A stretch of DNA of 64,000 nucleotides from Marinomonas rhodophyticola (GTDB lineage Bacteria > Pseudomonadota > Gammaproteobacteria > Pseudomonadales > Marinomonadaceae): assembly GCF_026113935.1 (NCBI RefSeq), contig NZ_JAPEUL010000007.1, positions 1-64,000 of the forward strand. Direction: 5' to 3'. Positions 7,943 to 18,241 of this stretch are shown here, piece after piece. Numbering within the stretch: the stretch's first letter is position 1; the number at the start of each line of letters is the position of its first letter. The notes beneath the pieces were generated by a model. The model was not told the origin of the DNA, made no database searches, and saw only the letters and a list, made by a program, of their open reading frames with translations. The position numbers were made by a program, and so were the translations under genes.

Positions 7943-8785
7943 TTACTCTATCAAGCCAAAGGTTACCCAGTATAAGAAGCTAGGATCAGCATCATTAGGT
8001 TGTTGTATTGGAACGAACTGACCTTGCTTGCTAATATAGGAAGAATTGGGGAAGTTTTGTTTTAACACGGAAAAATTGGTTTCAGCTAGATCGGTTTTTT
8101 CCAAGTCATTATAAGACTGTACGCTTATTGCTAGAGCCTCTTCCACAGACTGTGAACTTGGATAATTTTGAATGACCTCTTGGCTACGACGGAGTGCAGA
8201 AAGCGGTGCTTTTCTTTTTAGGTAGTAGTGAGCCACTTGTAATTCATGACGAGCGACCATTTCACGTAAATAGTACATACGCGCTTTTCCGTCTGGTGCA
8301 TAGGCGCTGTTTGGAAAACGAGAGGTAAAATCCGCTAATTCGTTGAAGGCCTTAGACAGTTCTTTCGAGTCTCTTTCACTGGGGTCTAAGTTTAAGTAGC
8401 GAGACATTAGACTTTCTGCCCCCTTGTAAGTAGATAAGGCACGCATGTAGTAAGCGTAATCAATCGAATCATGCTCAGGGTGGTTTTTGATAAAGCGTTC
8501 CGCTGCCGCGTGAGCAGCAATGAAGTCGCTTGCTTCCATTTGGGCATAGATGAGATCTAATTCTGCGCGTGTGCTGAATTCGCCAAATGGATAGCGTGAA
8601 TCCAAGTCTTTGAGGTGTTTTATTGCAGTGGATGGCAAGTTTTCTTTCAGTGCCTGTTGCGCTTTATCATAATAAACGCGTTCAGGCAGGTCTGGTTCTT
8701 GTACTTGCTTACTTGAACAAGCCACAATTAATAAAGAAAAACCAACTATTCCAGAGAATCGGAGCAACGAGTGATGAAATCCCAT
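7943..8785 (-). CDS. bamD: Outer-membrane assembly lipoprotein BamD
   Basis: This 280-residue lipoprotein is an essential part of the BAM complex, which inserts beta-barrel proteins into the outer membrane. The signal sequence ends in a lipobox (LLIVAC, Cys at about residue 23). It is followed by five TPR-like helical repeats, including YYDKAQQAL, SRYPFGEFSTRAELDLIYAQ and RFPNSAYAPDGKARMYYLR, all typical of BamD/ComL. Length is normal for the family. It is transcribed divergently from rluD, the common arrangement in Pseudomonas-like genomes. Confidence 0.95.
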   Translation of the reverse strand: MGFHHSLLRFSGIVGFSLLIVACSSKQVQEPDLPERVYYDKAQQALKENLPSTAIKHLKDLDSRYPFGEFSTRAELDLIYAQMEASDFIAAHAAAERFIKNHPEHDSIDYAYYMRALSTYKGAESLMSRYLNLDPSERDSKELSKAFNELADFTSRFPNSAYAPDGKARMYYLREMVARHELQVAHYYLKRKAPLSALRRSQEVIQNYPSSQSVEEALAISVQSYNDLEKTDLAETNFSVLKQNFPNSSYISKQGQFVPIQQPNDADPSFLYWVTFGLIE

Positions 8786-8945
8786 GTATAATCAAAACCT
8801 TGATATGGTAGTAGATTAGCCTCAATCGGCATTTTGTAGCGTTAAATTGCGAAAGATGATGAAGTGCAAGGCGCTACACGTTTTTTCACTTTCAGACTCT
8901 ATGATAAATTTAATGAGCTGAAAACAACAGATTAAAGTACATTGT

Positions 8946-9929
8946 ATGGCAGAGCGCATAGTAAAAGAAGCCCAAGTTCCTTTCGATTTGGGTGGTAATC
9001 GATTTGATCAGATCGCAACAGAGCTGTTTAGTGACTATTCTCGCTCACGAATTCAGAGCTGGATTAAAGAAGGTGCCTTAACGGTTGATGGTAAACTGAC
9101 TAAACCGAAAGAAAAATTGTTTGGTGGTGAGTTGGTGTCATTGGACATAGTGATCGAAGCTCAAGAAGAGCATGAAGCGCAAGAAATGGCGCTAGATGTC
9201 GTTTATGAAGATGACGACATTATGATCATCAACAAGCCTGCTGGATTGGTTGTGCATCCAGCTGTGGGTAATCGCGATGGTACCTTGATGAATGCGATCC
9301 TTCACCATGCGCCTGAAACAGCTCATCTGCCTCGCGCGGGTATTGTACATCGCTTAGATAAAGAAACCACAGGGTTGATGGTCGTGGCTAAAACATTGGC
9401 AGCGCAGACCGATTTGGTTATGCAGCTGCAAGAACGCAGCATGGGACGTGAATATGAAGCCGTTTCGATTGGCGTGATGACCGGTGGTGGCGTTGTTGAT
9501 CAGCCTATCGGCCGTCACCCACACAATCGTCAAAAACAAGCGGTTGAGCCTGTTAATGGTAAGGAAGCTGTGACCCATTATCGCTTGGTGGAACGTTTTA
9601 AAAACCATACGCATATTCGCTTGAAGTTGGAAACGGGTCGTACCCATCAAATTCGTGTGCACATGGCATTTATTCAGTATCCATTGGTCGGTGATCCTCA
9701 ATATGGTGGTCGTCTAAAAATGCCAAAGGCTTGTTCCCCTGAATTACAAGACGAGTTGAGACACTTTCGTCGTCAGGCGTTGCATGCAAAAAAACTCGAG
9801 CTTGCTCATCCTATTACCAGGAAATGGATGGAATGGGAAATTGATTTACCCGACGATATGAAAAAATTGTTGGATGCGCTTCGAAAAGATACGGTGGAGT
9901 CCGGTAGTAACGATTCTGAGTATTTTTAA
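8946..9929 (+). CDS. rluD: 23S rRNA pseudouridine synthase RluD
   Basis: This 327-residue enzyme makes pseudouridines 1911, 1915 and 1917 in helix 69 of 23S rRNA. An N-terminal S4 RNA-binding domain (about residues 18-75) precedes the RluA-family catalytic domain. The catalytic Asp lies in IVHRLDKETTGLMVVAKT, and LETGRTHQIRVHMA closes the active site. Length is usual. It lies divergent from bamD and just upstream of pgeF, a conserved order. A strong hairpin terminator separates it from pgeF. Confidence 0.96.
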   Translation: MAERIVKEAQVPFDLGGNRFDQIATELFSDYSRSRIQSWIKEGALTVDGKLTKPKEKLFGGELVSLDIVIEAQEEHEAQEMALDVVYEDDDIMIINKPAGLVVHPAVGNRDGTLMNAILHHAPETAHLPRAGIVHRLDKETTGLMVVAKTLAAQTDLVMQLQERSMGREYEAVSIGVMTGGGVVDQPIGRHPHNRQKQAVEPVNGKEAVTHYRLVERFKNHTHIRLKLETGRTHQIRVHMAFIQYPLVGDPQYGGRLKMPKACSPELQDELRHFRRQALHAKKLELAHPITRKWMEWEIDLPDDMKKLLDALRKDTVESGSNDSEYF

Positions 9930-9943
9930 TGCGATACGATTAA

Positions 9944-9969
9944 AAAAAGGCAGCCTAGGCTGCCTTTTT
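9944..9969 (+). terminator. Intrinsic terminator after rluD
   Basis: AAAGGCAGCC and GGCTGCCTTT form a near-perfect palindrome around CCTAGG with flanking A and T runs. It lies between rluD and pgeF, so pgeF probably has its own promoter or depends on read-through. Confidence 0.85.
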
Positions 9970-10014
9970 ATTTAAAAGATAGTGGTTTTAAACAAAGCGG
10001 TTTTGGAGATTTTT

Positions 10015-10761
10015 ATGGTGTCTCATAGTGATTCTTTCATTTGTCCAAATTGGCCTGCGCCTTCTTCGGTACGGGCTTATGTGTCGACTCGCATGGGTGG
10101 TGTGAGTGAACGGCCATTTAATGAGCTTAACCTCGGGGCGCATGTTGGTGACGACATGAATCATGTGACCGAAAATCGTCGTTTGTTTGCGAATGCCATC
10201 GGCATGCCTCAGTCGGTTCAATGGCTCAATCAAATCCACGGCACTGATGTTGTGTGCTTGCCTTGTCGTGATTTGCCTGACAGTGGTGATGCCGCGGTGT
10301 CTGAGCAACTGAATCAGGTGTGTGCGGTTTTAACGGCAGATTGCTTGCCAGTCTTTTTTTGTGATAAAGCAGGTACAAAAGTAGCGGTTGCCCATGCTGG
10401 CTGGCGCGGTTTATGCGCTGGAATTTTAGAGACAACGTTAAAACAGTTTGATGAACCAGAAAATGTCTTAGTGTGGTTGGGGCCTGCCATTGGTCCTAAT
10501 GCGTTTGAAGTGGGCGATGATGTTCGTGAGGCATTTATGGCTGAGCGGCAAGAGGCGCAATTGGCTTTTGTGGCGACAAAGAAAGGCAAATGGCTTTGTA
10601 ACTTATACCTGCTTGCAAGGCAGCGATTACTGGCCAAAGGCGTGGTTGATATCTCTGGTGGTCAGTATTGTACCTTGACTGACAAAGATCGTTTTTATTC
10701 GTATCGCCGTGACGGAAAAACCGGACGTATGGTGTCTGTTATCTGGCTAGAGAATAAATAA
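10015..10761 (+). CDS. pgeF: Peptidoglycan editing factor PgeF (YfiH)
   Basis: This 248-residue protein of the DUF152/YfiH family is a zinc enzyme. PgeF is reported to remove wrong amino acids from peptidoglycan precursors, and homologues act as purine nucleoside phosphorylases or polyphenol oxidases. Metal-site segments are visible: QIHGTDVV, LTADCLPVFFCD and AVAHAGWRGLCAGILE supply the His/Cys/His set. The ATG after TTTGGAGATTTTT is preferred to an in-frame codon 33 bases upstream that lies in the terminator tail. The rluD–pgeF–clpB order is conserved in related genomes. Confidence 0.92.
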   Translation: MVSHSDSFICPNWPAPSSVRAYVSTRMGGVSERPFNELNLGAHVGDDMNHVTENRRLFANAIGMPQSVQWLNQIHGTDVVCLPCRDLPDSGDAAVSEQLNQVCAVLTADCLPVFFCDKAGTKVAVAHAGWRGLCAGILETTLKQFDEPENVLVWLGPAIGPNAFEVGDDVREAFMAERQEAQLAFVATKKGKWLCNLYLLARQRLLAKGVVDISGGQYCTLTDKDRFYSYRRDGKTGRMVSVIWLENK

Positions 10762-10778
10762 AGTAAGTTTTATTGACC

Positions 10779-10798
10779 GGTGTCAAAAAAATGACACC
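10779..10798 (+). terminator. Hairpin after pgeF
   Basis: GGTGTCA pairs with TGACACC around six A residues. It is followed by no clear T run, so termination is uncertain. Confidence 0.4.
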
Positions 10799-10876
10799 CG
10801 TCTATTGAAAAGCGACTAAGCGCACTTATTAAGTGGGAAGTGTCTGTGTTTTATTATTTTTGGTCAGGAGGTTCCT

Positions 10877-13460
10877 ATGCGAATCGATCGTTTAACCAGT
10901 AAATTACAACTTGCTCTTTCTGATGCGCAATCTATCGCGCTTGGCCACGATCATTCTTATATCGAGTCATTGCATTTAATGATGGCATTGCTCGATCAGC
11001 AAGGCGGCAGTACTCGACCGATTTTGCAGCAAGCGGGGGTTCAGGTTGCTAAGTTTCGTGAGGGTTTAAATAATCTTTTGACTAAGCTGGCGACGGTCAA
11101 AGATCATGATGGCAACGTGCAAATGTCACCAGAGTTAGGGCGTTTGCTAAACTTGGCCGATAAAGAAGCGCAAAAACGTAAAGACCAATATATTTCTTCC
11201 GAATTGGTTTTGATGGCAATGTTTGACGGTAAGGATGACTTAGCAAAGGCACTTAAAACGACTGGTGTTACAAAAGCCGATATTGCTACCGTGATTGATC
11301 AGGTGCGCGGTGGGGAGTCAGTGAATGATCCAAATGCCGAAGAAAGTCGCCAAGCATTGGATAAATATACGGTTGATCTCACCGCAAGAGCGGCACAAGG
11401 TAAGCTTGACCCTGTTATAGGTAGAGACGATGAAATACGTCGAACAATTCAGGTTTTACAGCGTCGCCGTAAGAATAACCCCGTTTTGATTGGTGAACCT
11501 GGGGTGGGAAAAACCGCCATTGTAGAAGGTACTCGCTCAACGAATTATTAATGGTGAAGTGCCTGAGGGGCTAAAGAATAAGCGGGTATTATCACTTGAT
11601 ATGGGCGCTTTAATTGCTGGGGCGAAGTATCGTGGAGAGTTTGAAGAGCGTCTAAAGGCTTTGCTGAATGAGCTTTCTAAGCAAGAAGGTCAGGTGATTT
11701 TATTTATTGATGAAATTCATACCATGGTTGGCGCAGGCAAATCGGAAGGTTCGATGGATGCTGGCAATATGCTCAAGCCAGCCCTTGCACGTGGTGAATT
11801 GCATTGTGTTGGTGCGACAACACTTAATGAATATCGTCAATACATTGAAAAAGATGCTGCGTTAGAGCGCCGCTTTCAAAAAGTGCTGGTGGAAGAGCCT
11901 AGCGTACTCGATTCTGTCGCTATTTTGCGTGGTTTGAAGGAGCGTTACGAAGTTCATCATGGTGTTGATATTACCGATTCGGCCATTATTGCCGCTGCCA
12001 AGCTGTCGCAACGTTACATTACAGACCGCCAGTTACCAGACAAAGCGATCGATTTGATTGATGAAGCTGCAAGCCGTATTCGTATGGAGATGGATTCAAA
12101 GCCTGAAGATATGGATCGTTTAGAGCGTCGTTTGATTCAATTGAAAATTGAAAAAGAAGCGCTTAAGAAAGAAAAAGACAAGGCGTCTAAGCTAAGACTT
12201 GATGAATTGGACAGTGAAATAAACACCCTGCAAAAGCAGTTTTCTGACTTAGAGGAAATCTGGAATGCAGAAAAAGCAGCAGTTCAAGGTGCGCAAAAGC
12301 TTAAAGAGGATTTAGAAGCGGTTCGCCATGAAATGGAAGAGGCGCGTCGTAGTGGTAATTTGGCGAAAATGTCTGAGTTGCAATACGGTGTGATTCCTAT
12401 GCTTGAGACGGAAATAGAAAAAGCCAGTCAAGCAGAAGAAAACACCGCGACGCGTCTATTGAAGCGACGCGTTACGGAAGAAGAGATCGCTACCGTTGTG
12501 TCTCGTTGGACTGGAATCCCTGTGGATAAGATGCTGGAGGGAGAGCGGGATAAACTGTTGAGAATGGAAGACGCACTCCATGAATCTGTCATGGGGCAGA
12601 ATGAAGCCGTCTCAGCCGTCTCTAACGCGGTTCGCCGTTCCCGATCAGGCTTAGCGGACCCGAATAGACCAAACGGCTCTTTTCTTTTCCTAGGCCCCAC
12701 AGGCGTTGGTAAAACAGAACTTTGTAAGTCTTTGGCGAGGTTTTTGTTTGATACCGAGCAGGCAATGGTGCGTATCGATATGTCGGAGTTTATGGAGAAG
12801 CACTCTGTTGCTCGTTTGATTGGGGCACCACCGGGTTATGTTGGGTATGAGGAGGGAGGTTATCTAACGGAAGCGGTTAGGCGTCGACCTTACTCCGTTC
12901 TGCTGCTTGATGAGGTGGAAAAGGCACATCCTGATGTGTTTAATATTCTTCTCCAAGTATTAGACGATGGTCGTTTAACGGATGGCCAAGGTCGCACGGT
13001 AGACTTTAAAAATACCGTTATTGTTATGACCTCTAATTTGGCTTCGGATTTGATTCAGGAGTATCAATCTGCAGATCAATATGAAGAAATTAAAGCCAAA
13101 GTGATGGAAGTGGTTGGCATGCATTTTCGGCCAGAGTTTATCAACCGAATTGATGAGGCCGTGGTGTTTCATCCGCTGATGAAATCTCAAATTAAAGGCA
13201 TTGCAACGGTCCAACTTTCTCATTTGAATGAGCGATTGGCAGAGATGGGGATGTCTTTAGTGTTAACAGAGGCCGCATCAGATCAATTGGTTGAGGTGGG
13301 CTATGATCCGATCTACGGGGCTCGCCCATTAAAACGTGCCATACAGCGATGGATTGAAAACCCTTTGGCAAATGAGTTGTTGGCCGGACATTTTGTTACT
13401 GGAGATCGTATTGTGGCGGATGTCTCTAACGGTGAAATTACTTTCTCAAAAGTCAGTTAG
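10877..13460 (+). CDS. clpB: Chaperone ClpB, frameshifted
   Basis: This encodes a hexameric AAA+ disaggregase of about 860 residues that rescues aggregated proteins with DnaK. The Clp N-domain is at residues 1-150, and nucleotide domain 1 has GEPGVGKTA with Walker [12 protein letters not shown] long coiled-coil middle domain follows (about 410-520), and nucleotide domain 2 has GPTGVGKTE and [10 protein letters not shown]. The frame breaks right after the first Walker A. An extra A at 11531 turns GGT-CTC-GCT (EGLAQR) into a stop after 224 codons; removing it restores the conserved [15 protein letters not shown] weak TTGAAA element upstream may belong to a heat-shock promoter. A sequencing error is far more likely than a real mutation. 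Confidence 0.95.
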
Positions 13461-13491
13461 CTTTCGAGGCGTCAGGTTCATATATAAAGCA

Positions 13492-13529
13492 GAAAAGCCC
13501 GCTAAAGTATCGCGGGCTTTTCGTTTTTT
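13492..13529 (+). terminator. Intrinsic terminator of clpB
   Basis: GAAAAGCCCGC pairs with GCGGGCTTTTC around nine bases, followed by seven T residues. Confidence 0.9.
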
Positions 13530-13555
13530 TGGAGATTAGCTCTTAAAATCAGTGC

Positions 13556-14161
13556 TTAAAAATCGACGAAAGCACCAATGAACACACCTGTAAACTCAAC
13601 ATCAAAACTTGAGTTGTCGATGTCGTCAATATCTTCACTTACTTTGCGGTAACCTGCTTCGATACCAGTGAAGTAAAATGGCTGATATTTAACCTTGAAA
13701 GTTGAGTCTGTGATGCTAGCATCGCTACCGCCACCACTTTTGAATTCACCACCTACGGATAGGCTTGTTCCTGGAAATGTCACATAAGCTGATAAGTAGC
13801 CAAGTGGGTAAGAGTCGCTTACATCCGTTGAACCAATAGAGCCATCGATACTGCGTAGTGTAAGACCAGCATCTAGATCTAACCACAAAAGACCGTCTAA
13901 GAATTCGTAGTATAGCGTGTAGTCATTATAAGACGTGTCTATTTTAGTATTAGAGCTATAAAATTTGCCTTCTAGATCTTGGTGTTGGATGCGAAAATTC
14001 GGGATAAGTGGAATGGGGTGTTCTACTGCGACACCGTAGTAGGTATTGAAATCTTCGCCATCATTAGTGATGTACGAGCCTGCTTCTGCTGTTAAACCAA
14101 GTACATCAGCGTGGGCAGCGCTTGCTAGCAAAGCAGTCGAGAGTAAAAGAGCTGATTTCAT
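13556..14161 (-). CDS. Small outer-membrane beta-barrel protein
   Basis: This 201-residue exported protein has a clear signal peptide (MKSALLLSTALLASAAHA) and a mature part of alternating strands ending in IGAFVDF, an aromatic barrel terminus. It resembles the TIGR04219 family of outer-membrane proteins of unknown function. The start chosen is the first Met with a signal peptide; the open frame runs further upstream only into the tRNA-Gln gene. It is convergent with clpB. I would not assign a transport role. Confidence 0.75.
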   Translation of the reverse strand: MKSALLLSTALLASAAHADVLGLTAEAGSYITNDGEDFNTYYGVAVEHPIPLIPNFRIQHQDLEGKFYSSNTKIDTSYNDYTLYYEFLDGLLWLDLDAGLTLRSIDGSIGSTDVSDSYPLGYLSAYVTFPGTSLSVGGEFKSGGGSDASITDSTFKVKYQPFYFTGIEAGYRKVSEDIDDIDNSSFDVEFTGVFIGAFVDF

Positions 14162-14280
14162 AATTAGTTTCCATATATCATCATGTATAGTAAATTTTGT
14201 CTGATTATAAGTTGAAGAGAGACAAAAACCAATGAAATAAGGAGAAGATATGGAGTAATGTGTAGAATATTTACAATAGA

Positions 14281-14355
14281 TGGCTGGGGTAGCTGGATTC
14301 GAACCAACGCATGACGGGATCAAAACCCGTTGCCTTACCGCTTGGCGATACCCCA
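14281..14355 (-). tRNA. tRNA-Gln (TTG), copy 3 in transcript order
   Basis: This 75-base tRNA includes an encoded CCA. The acceptor stem TGGGGTA/TACCCCA, T-loop GTTCGAATC and anticodon loop TTTTGAT (anticodon TTG) are intact. It is identical to the other two Gln copies and last in the array. Confidence 0.97.
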
Positions 14356-14368
14356 ATATGTCGAATTA

Positions 14369-14445
14369 TGGTGGCTATAACTAGATTCGAACTAGTGACC
14401 CCATCATTATGAGTGATGTGCTCTAACCAACTGAGCTATATAGCC
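14369..14445 (-). tRNA. tRNA-Met (CAT), elongator, copy 2 in transcript order
   Basis: This 77-base tRNA has acceptor stem GGCTATA/TATAGCC, anticodon loop CTCATAA and an encoded CCA. The G-C content of the anticodon stem and the A-U-containing acceptor end match elongator rather than initiator Met. It is identical to the copy 196 bases away. Confidence 0.95.
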
Positions 14446-14476
14446 TTGCATATATGTTTTTGCTAAGAAGCATCGA

Positions 14477-14551
14477 TGGCTGGGGTAGCTGGATTCGAAC
14501 CAACGCATGACGGGATCAAAACCCGTTGCCTTACCGCTTGGCGATACCCCA
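14477..14551 (-). tRNA. tRNA-Gln (TTG), copy 2
   Basis: Identical in sequence to the neighbouring Gln copies, with encoded CCA. It is separated by 13 bases from the following Met gene. Confidence 0.97.
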
Positions 14552-14564
14552 ACATATCGAATTA

Positions 14565-14641
14565 TGGTGGCTATAACTAGATTCGAACTAGTGACCCCAT
14601 CATTATGAGTGATGTGCTCTAACCAACTGAGCTATATAGCC
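14565..14641 (-). tRNA. tRNA-Met (CAT), elongator, copy 1
   Basis: Identical to the other Met copy. The Gln-Met pair repeats with a 196-base period, including similar spacers, so the array grew by tandem duplication. Confidence 0.95.
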
Positions 14642-14651
14642 ATTTGTCTGT

Positions 14652-14726
14652 TGGCTGGGGTAGCTGGATTCGAACCAACGCATGACGGGATCAAAACCCG
14701 TTGCCTTACCGCTTGGCGATACCCCA
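14652..14726 (-). tRNA. tRNA-Gln (TTG), copy 1, promoter-proximal
   Basis: First gene of the array, with the same sequence as the other Gln copies. A stable-RNA type promoter lies about 60 bases upstream. Confidence 0.97.
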
Positions 14727-14782
14727 ACAGACTAACAAAAAAACAGTTTACATAAAATGATCGACTGCCTCTGTGGCGCGAT

Positions 14783-14811
14783 ATTATTCATATAACTTGT
14801 TAATGGGTCAA
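14783..14811 (-). promoter_or_regulatory. Promoter of the tRNA array
   Basis: Reading the minus strand, TTGACC is followed after 17 bases by AATAAT and then a GC-rich discriminator (ATCGCGCC). The GC-rich discriminator is typical of stable-RNA promoters under stringent control. The regulation is inferred. Confidence 0.65.
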
Positions 14812-14840
14812 GTCTTTTTCTTAAAATGTTTTATTATCTC

Positions 14841-15932
14841 TTAAACATTAAAGCGGAAATGCATCACATCGCCGTCTTTTACGACGTAATCTTTCCCTTC
14901 TAAGCGCCATTTTCCAGCTTCTTTGGCACCACTTTCACCCTTATATTGAATGAAATCATTGTAACTGATTACTTCAGCACGGATGAAACCTTTTTCAAAG
15001 TCTGTGTGGATCACACCTGCAGCTTGTGGGCCTGTTGCGCCTTTTTTGATGGTCCAAGCACGGACTTCTTTGACGCCTGCTGTAAAGTAGGTCTGAAGGC
15101 CTAGTAATTCATAGCCGGCGCGAATGACTCGATCCAATCCAGGCTCTTCCATACCCATTTCATCTAGGAATTCTTGCATCTCTTCTGCGTCTAGCTCAGA
15201 GATTTCTGCTTCAAGCTGATTACAGATAGGAACGACCATGGCACCTTCTGCCTCTGCAATGGCGCGTACTTGGTCAAGATGTGGATTATTTTCAAAGCCA
15301 TCTTCTGCTACGTTTGCGATGTACATGGTTGGTTTTGTGGTTAAGAGATGAAGTGAGCGAACTTCTTTTTTCTCTTCATCAGACATGTCCATAGCGCGAA
15401 CGGGCAAGCCATTTTCTAAATGTTCTTTGATGCGCTCAAGAAATGCTTTATGGGCGATGGCATCTTTGTTGCCACTTTTCGCATTTTTGGCTGTACGGAA
15501 AAGTTGTTTTTCGATGGATTCGATATCGGCAAAGATTAACTCAAGATTGATGACTTCAATATCTAGTTTTGGGTTAACGTGATTTGAAACGTGAATAACA
15601 TTGTCGTCTTCAAAGCAACGAACAACGTGAGCAATGGCATCGGTTTCACGAATGTTGGCAAGGAACTTGTTGCCAAGGCCTTCGCCTTTTGAAGCGCCTT
15701 CTACTAGGCCTGCAATGTCAACAAACTCCATCGTTGTTGCCAATACACGCTCTGGTTTCACTATGGCAGCTAAAGCGTCTAGACGTGGGTCTGGCATGGC
15801 AACCACACCAGCATTTGGCTCTATGGTACAGAAGGGGAAGTTTTCTGCGCCAATACCTGCTTTGGTTAATGCATTAAATAGAGTCGATTTACCAACGTTA
15901 GGTAGCCCAACGATGCCGCAATTAAAACCCAT
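14841..15932 (-). CDS. ychF: Redox-regulated ATPase YchF
   Basis: This 363-residue Obg-family P-loop protein prefers ATP to GTP and binds ribosomes; in E. coli it dampens oxidative stress responses. G1 is [10 protein letters not shown]3 is [10 protein letters not shown], and the G4 position is YIANVAED, the ATP-preferring replacement for NKxD. A coiled region spans about 130-200, and a TGS domain forms the C-terminus (DVMHFRFNV). Length is standard. It is the last gene of the pth-side block. Confidence 0.97.
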   Translation of the reverse strand: MGFNCGIVGLPNVGKSTLFNALTKAGIGAENFPFCTIEPNAGVVAMPDPRLDALAAIVKPERVLATTMEFVDIAGLVEGASKGEGLGNKFLANIRETDAIAHVVRCFEDDNVIHVSNHVNPKLDIEVINLELIFADIESIEKQLFRTAKNAKSGNKDAIAHKAFLERIKEHLENGLPVRAMDMSDEEKKEVRSLHLLTTKPTMYIANVAEDGFENNPHLDQVRAIAEAEGAMVVPICNQLEAEISELDAEEMQEFLDEMGMEEPGLDRVIRAGYELLGLQTYFTAGVKEVRAWTIKKGATGPQAAGVIHTDFEKGFIRAEVISYNDFIQYKGESGAKEAGKWRLEGKDYVVKDGDVMHFRFNV

Positions 15933-15957
15933 AGTGAGATTCCTAATAATTAAATGA

Positions 15958-16541
15958 TTATGCTTTGAAGCTATGAAGCTGATTCATGACGGCATTTAAC
16001 TTGCCGCATACAATGTCATCAACATAACGTAATGATTCGTCGATTGTTTGTTCTATTTTTGCATAGTCGTCTGGCGCCGCTTTTTTTAACACGTAATTGG
16101 CGACTTGGCTTGCATGGCCAGGATGCCCTATGCCAATTCTTAGGCGGCCGAATTCTCTATTATTTGACAGCTTTGCAATAATATCTTTTAGTCCGTTGTG
16201 CCCACCATGTCCACCACCTTGCTTTAATTTAACTGTGCCCTGGGGAATATCAAGTTCATCGTGAATCACAAGGATTTCTTCAGGAGGGATTTTATAGAAT
16301 TGACATACGGCCTGAACCGCTTTACCGCTTAAATTCATATAGGTGGTGGGAATCAGGAGATAGCACTCTTCACCAGCTATATAAACTTTACCAAATTGGC
16401 CAAAAAACTTTTTTCTAGGCGAAGAGCGCATTGGCTCTGACGAGCCAATGCCTCAATCCACTGAGCGCCTGCATTGTGGCGAGTATTCTCGTACTCGCTG
16501 CCTGGATTTCCCAAGCCGACTAATAATCTAAAACCTGCCAC
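15958..16541 (-). CDS. pth: Peptidyl-tRNA hydrolase, frameshifted
   Basis: This is the essential enzyme that releases peptides from peptidyl-tRNA dropped off the ribosome, of about 194 residues. Family segments include [20 protein letters not shown] with the catalytic His, [20 protein letters not shown] with the catalytic Asp, and [10 protein letters not shown]. The start is taken as GTG at 16541 ([14 protein letters not shown]) after GAAGGCAGCATT. The frame breaks near 16410: a run of six A residues should be seven to join ALRLEK to KFFGQFGK. It lies 20 bases after rplY, as in many gammaproteobacteria. Confidence 0.95.
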
Positions 16542-16560
16542 AATGCTGCCTTCAATGATC

Positions 16561-17139
16561 TTAACGTTTAGACTTACCGATACGAGCGATAGGTTGGTCA
16601 TGATCTTCGCCTTTAAGCAAAGACACAAGCTCTACGCCTTCTGGAAGGATAACATCAGACAAGTGGAAAATTTGATCAAGTTGGCCTTTGATCACGTCTA
16701 CAACCAATACTTCAGGAAGGTTAGCTGGCAAACAACGCACTTCAGCTAGCTTAGATTCGATAGTCAAACGACCACCTTGGCTCTTAACACCTTCACTTTG
16801 TGCCGCGTTGATGAAGCTTAAAGGAACACGAGTAGTGATCACTTTGTCAGCTTGAGCGCGTTGTAGGTCCATGTGCATTATAGCACCGCTTGATGGGTGG
16901 CGTTGCAATGCTTTAACAAGAACTTGTTCAGTTTTACCTTCAACTGTTACTTCAACTAGGCCAGTTAAGAAGCCTGGAGTAGCAACGGCTTTAAGTAGCT
17001 CGTTGTCTTTGAAAGAGATAGATACTGGAGCAGTATCACCGCCATAAATAACAGCTGGCACTAGGCCTTCGTTACGAAGGCGGCGGCTCGCACCTTTACC
17101 TTCTTGAGTACGTGCTGCGGCATTAATAGATAATGACAT
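16561..17139 (-). CDS. rplY: 50S ribosomal protein L25 (TL5/CTC type)
   Basis: This 192-residue L25 binds 5S rRNA. Residues 1-95 form the L25 domain ([32 protein letters not shown]), and the second half is the beta-rich CTC/TL5 extension that E. coli L25 lacks but Pseudomonas has. It sits between prs and pth in the conserved order. The C-terminus is basic (RIGKSKR). Confidence 0.96.
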   Translation of the reverse strand: MSLSINAAARTQEGKGASRRLRNEGLVPAVIYGGDTAPVSISFKDNELLKAVATPGFLTGLVEVTVEGKTEQVLVKALQRHPSSGAIMHMDLQRAQADKVITTRVPLSFINAAQSEGVKSQGGRLTIESKLAEVRCLPANLPEVLVVDVIKGQLDQIFHLSDVILPEGVELVSLLKGEDHDQPIARIGKSKR

Positions 17140-17208
17140 GGTATTTTCCTAATAATTAATAAAGTTTGTGCCCAGAAATGCGACCCGTTCCGAGCGTTAG
17201 TGTTTGGC

Positions 17209-18156
17209 TTAGGCCCCAAACATGGCGCTGATAGACTCTTCATTGCATACGCGACGAACAGCCTCCGCCATAATGTCAGACATCGACAATTGGCGTATTT
17301 GAGGGCAATTAAGCGCCTCTTGTGTCAATGGGATGGTATCAGTCACGACCAACTCATCAAGCACGGAATTTCGGATGTTTTCAATGGCTTTGCCAGACAG
17401 TACTGGGTGAGTACAGTAAGCCAATACTTTTGCGGCACCGTGTTCTTTTAGCGCTTTAGCGGCAGCGCATAATGTGCCACCTGTGTCACACATGTCATCC
17501 ACTAAAACACAAGTTTTGCCTTCTACGTCACCGATCAAGTGCATGATTTGGGCTTCGTTAGCGCGAGGGCGTCGCTTGTCTATGATGGCTAAATCCGCAT
17601 CATCTAGTAATTTTGCAAAAGCGCGAGCACGAACAACACCGCCAACATCAGGAGAAACCACCGTAATGTTTTCATGGCCTTGGCGCTGCAAATCGTCAAG
17701 CAGCAAAGGTGTGGCGTAGACGTTATCAACTGGGATATCGAAAAATCCTTGGATTTGGTCTGCGTGTAAATCCACCGTTAACACACGGTTGATGCCCACG
17801 GCAGAAATCATGTCGGCAACCACTTTTGCTGTAATAGGTACCCGTGCAGAACGCACACGACGATCTTGGCGAGCATAACCAAAATATGGAATAACGGCTG
17901 TTACTCGAGTCGCAGAGGCGCGACGTAAAGCGTCGGCCATGACGATCAATTCCATTAAATTGTCATTGCTAGGGGCGCATGTCGATTGAATAATAAAAAC
18001 GTCTTTACCTCGAACGTTTTCATTGATCTCGACCGTAATTTCACCGTCGCTAAATTTACCTACGGTCGCGTTGCCAATAGGTAACCCTAGGCGGCGTACC
18101 ACCCTGCGAGCGAGTTCAGGGTTTGCATTACCGGTAAAAACCATCAACTTGGACAC
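17209..18156 (-). CDS. prs: Ribose-phosphate pyrophosphokinase
   Basis: This 315-residue enzyme makes PRPP from ribose 5-phosphate and ATP, feeding purine, pyrimidine, His, Trp and NAD synthesis. Key segments are [22 protein letters not shown] (ATP contact), [17 protein letters not shown] and the PRPP loop [11 protein letters not shown]. Length is exactly typical. It follows ispE by 85 bases and precedes rplY by 69 bases. Confidence 0.98.
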   Translation of the reverse strand: MSKLMVFTGNANPELARRVVRRLGLPIGNATVGKFSDGEITVEINENVRGKDVFIIQSTCAPSNDNLMELIVMADALRRASATRVTAVIPYFGYARQDRRVRSARVPITAKVVADMISAVGINRVLTVDLHADQIQGFFDIPVDNVYATPLLLDDLQRQGHENITVVSPDVGGVVRARAFAKLLDDADLAIIDKRRPRANEAQIMHLIGDVEGKTCVLVDDMCDTGGTLCAAAKALKEHGAAKVLAYCTHPVLSGKAIENIRNSVLDELVVTDTIPLTQEALNCPQIRQLSMSDIMAEAVRRVCNEESISAMFGA

Positions 18157-18241
18157 TGTATATACCCTTTGTATTTTATAGCGATGACTATTGATTAGCC
18201 AAGAAAAGACTGGCTGGGAAAAGTGTGTTTATACAGGCACA

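Noticed and set aside
9988-10637. Three minus-strand open frames inside pgeF
   Set aside because: They are antisense shadows of a conserved gene with metal-site motifs on the plus strand.
13556-14356. Outer-membrane barrel gene starting at 14356
   Set aside because: The upstream 65 codons lie in a tRNA-Gln gene and the signal peptide starts at 14161.
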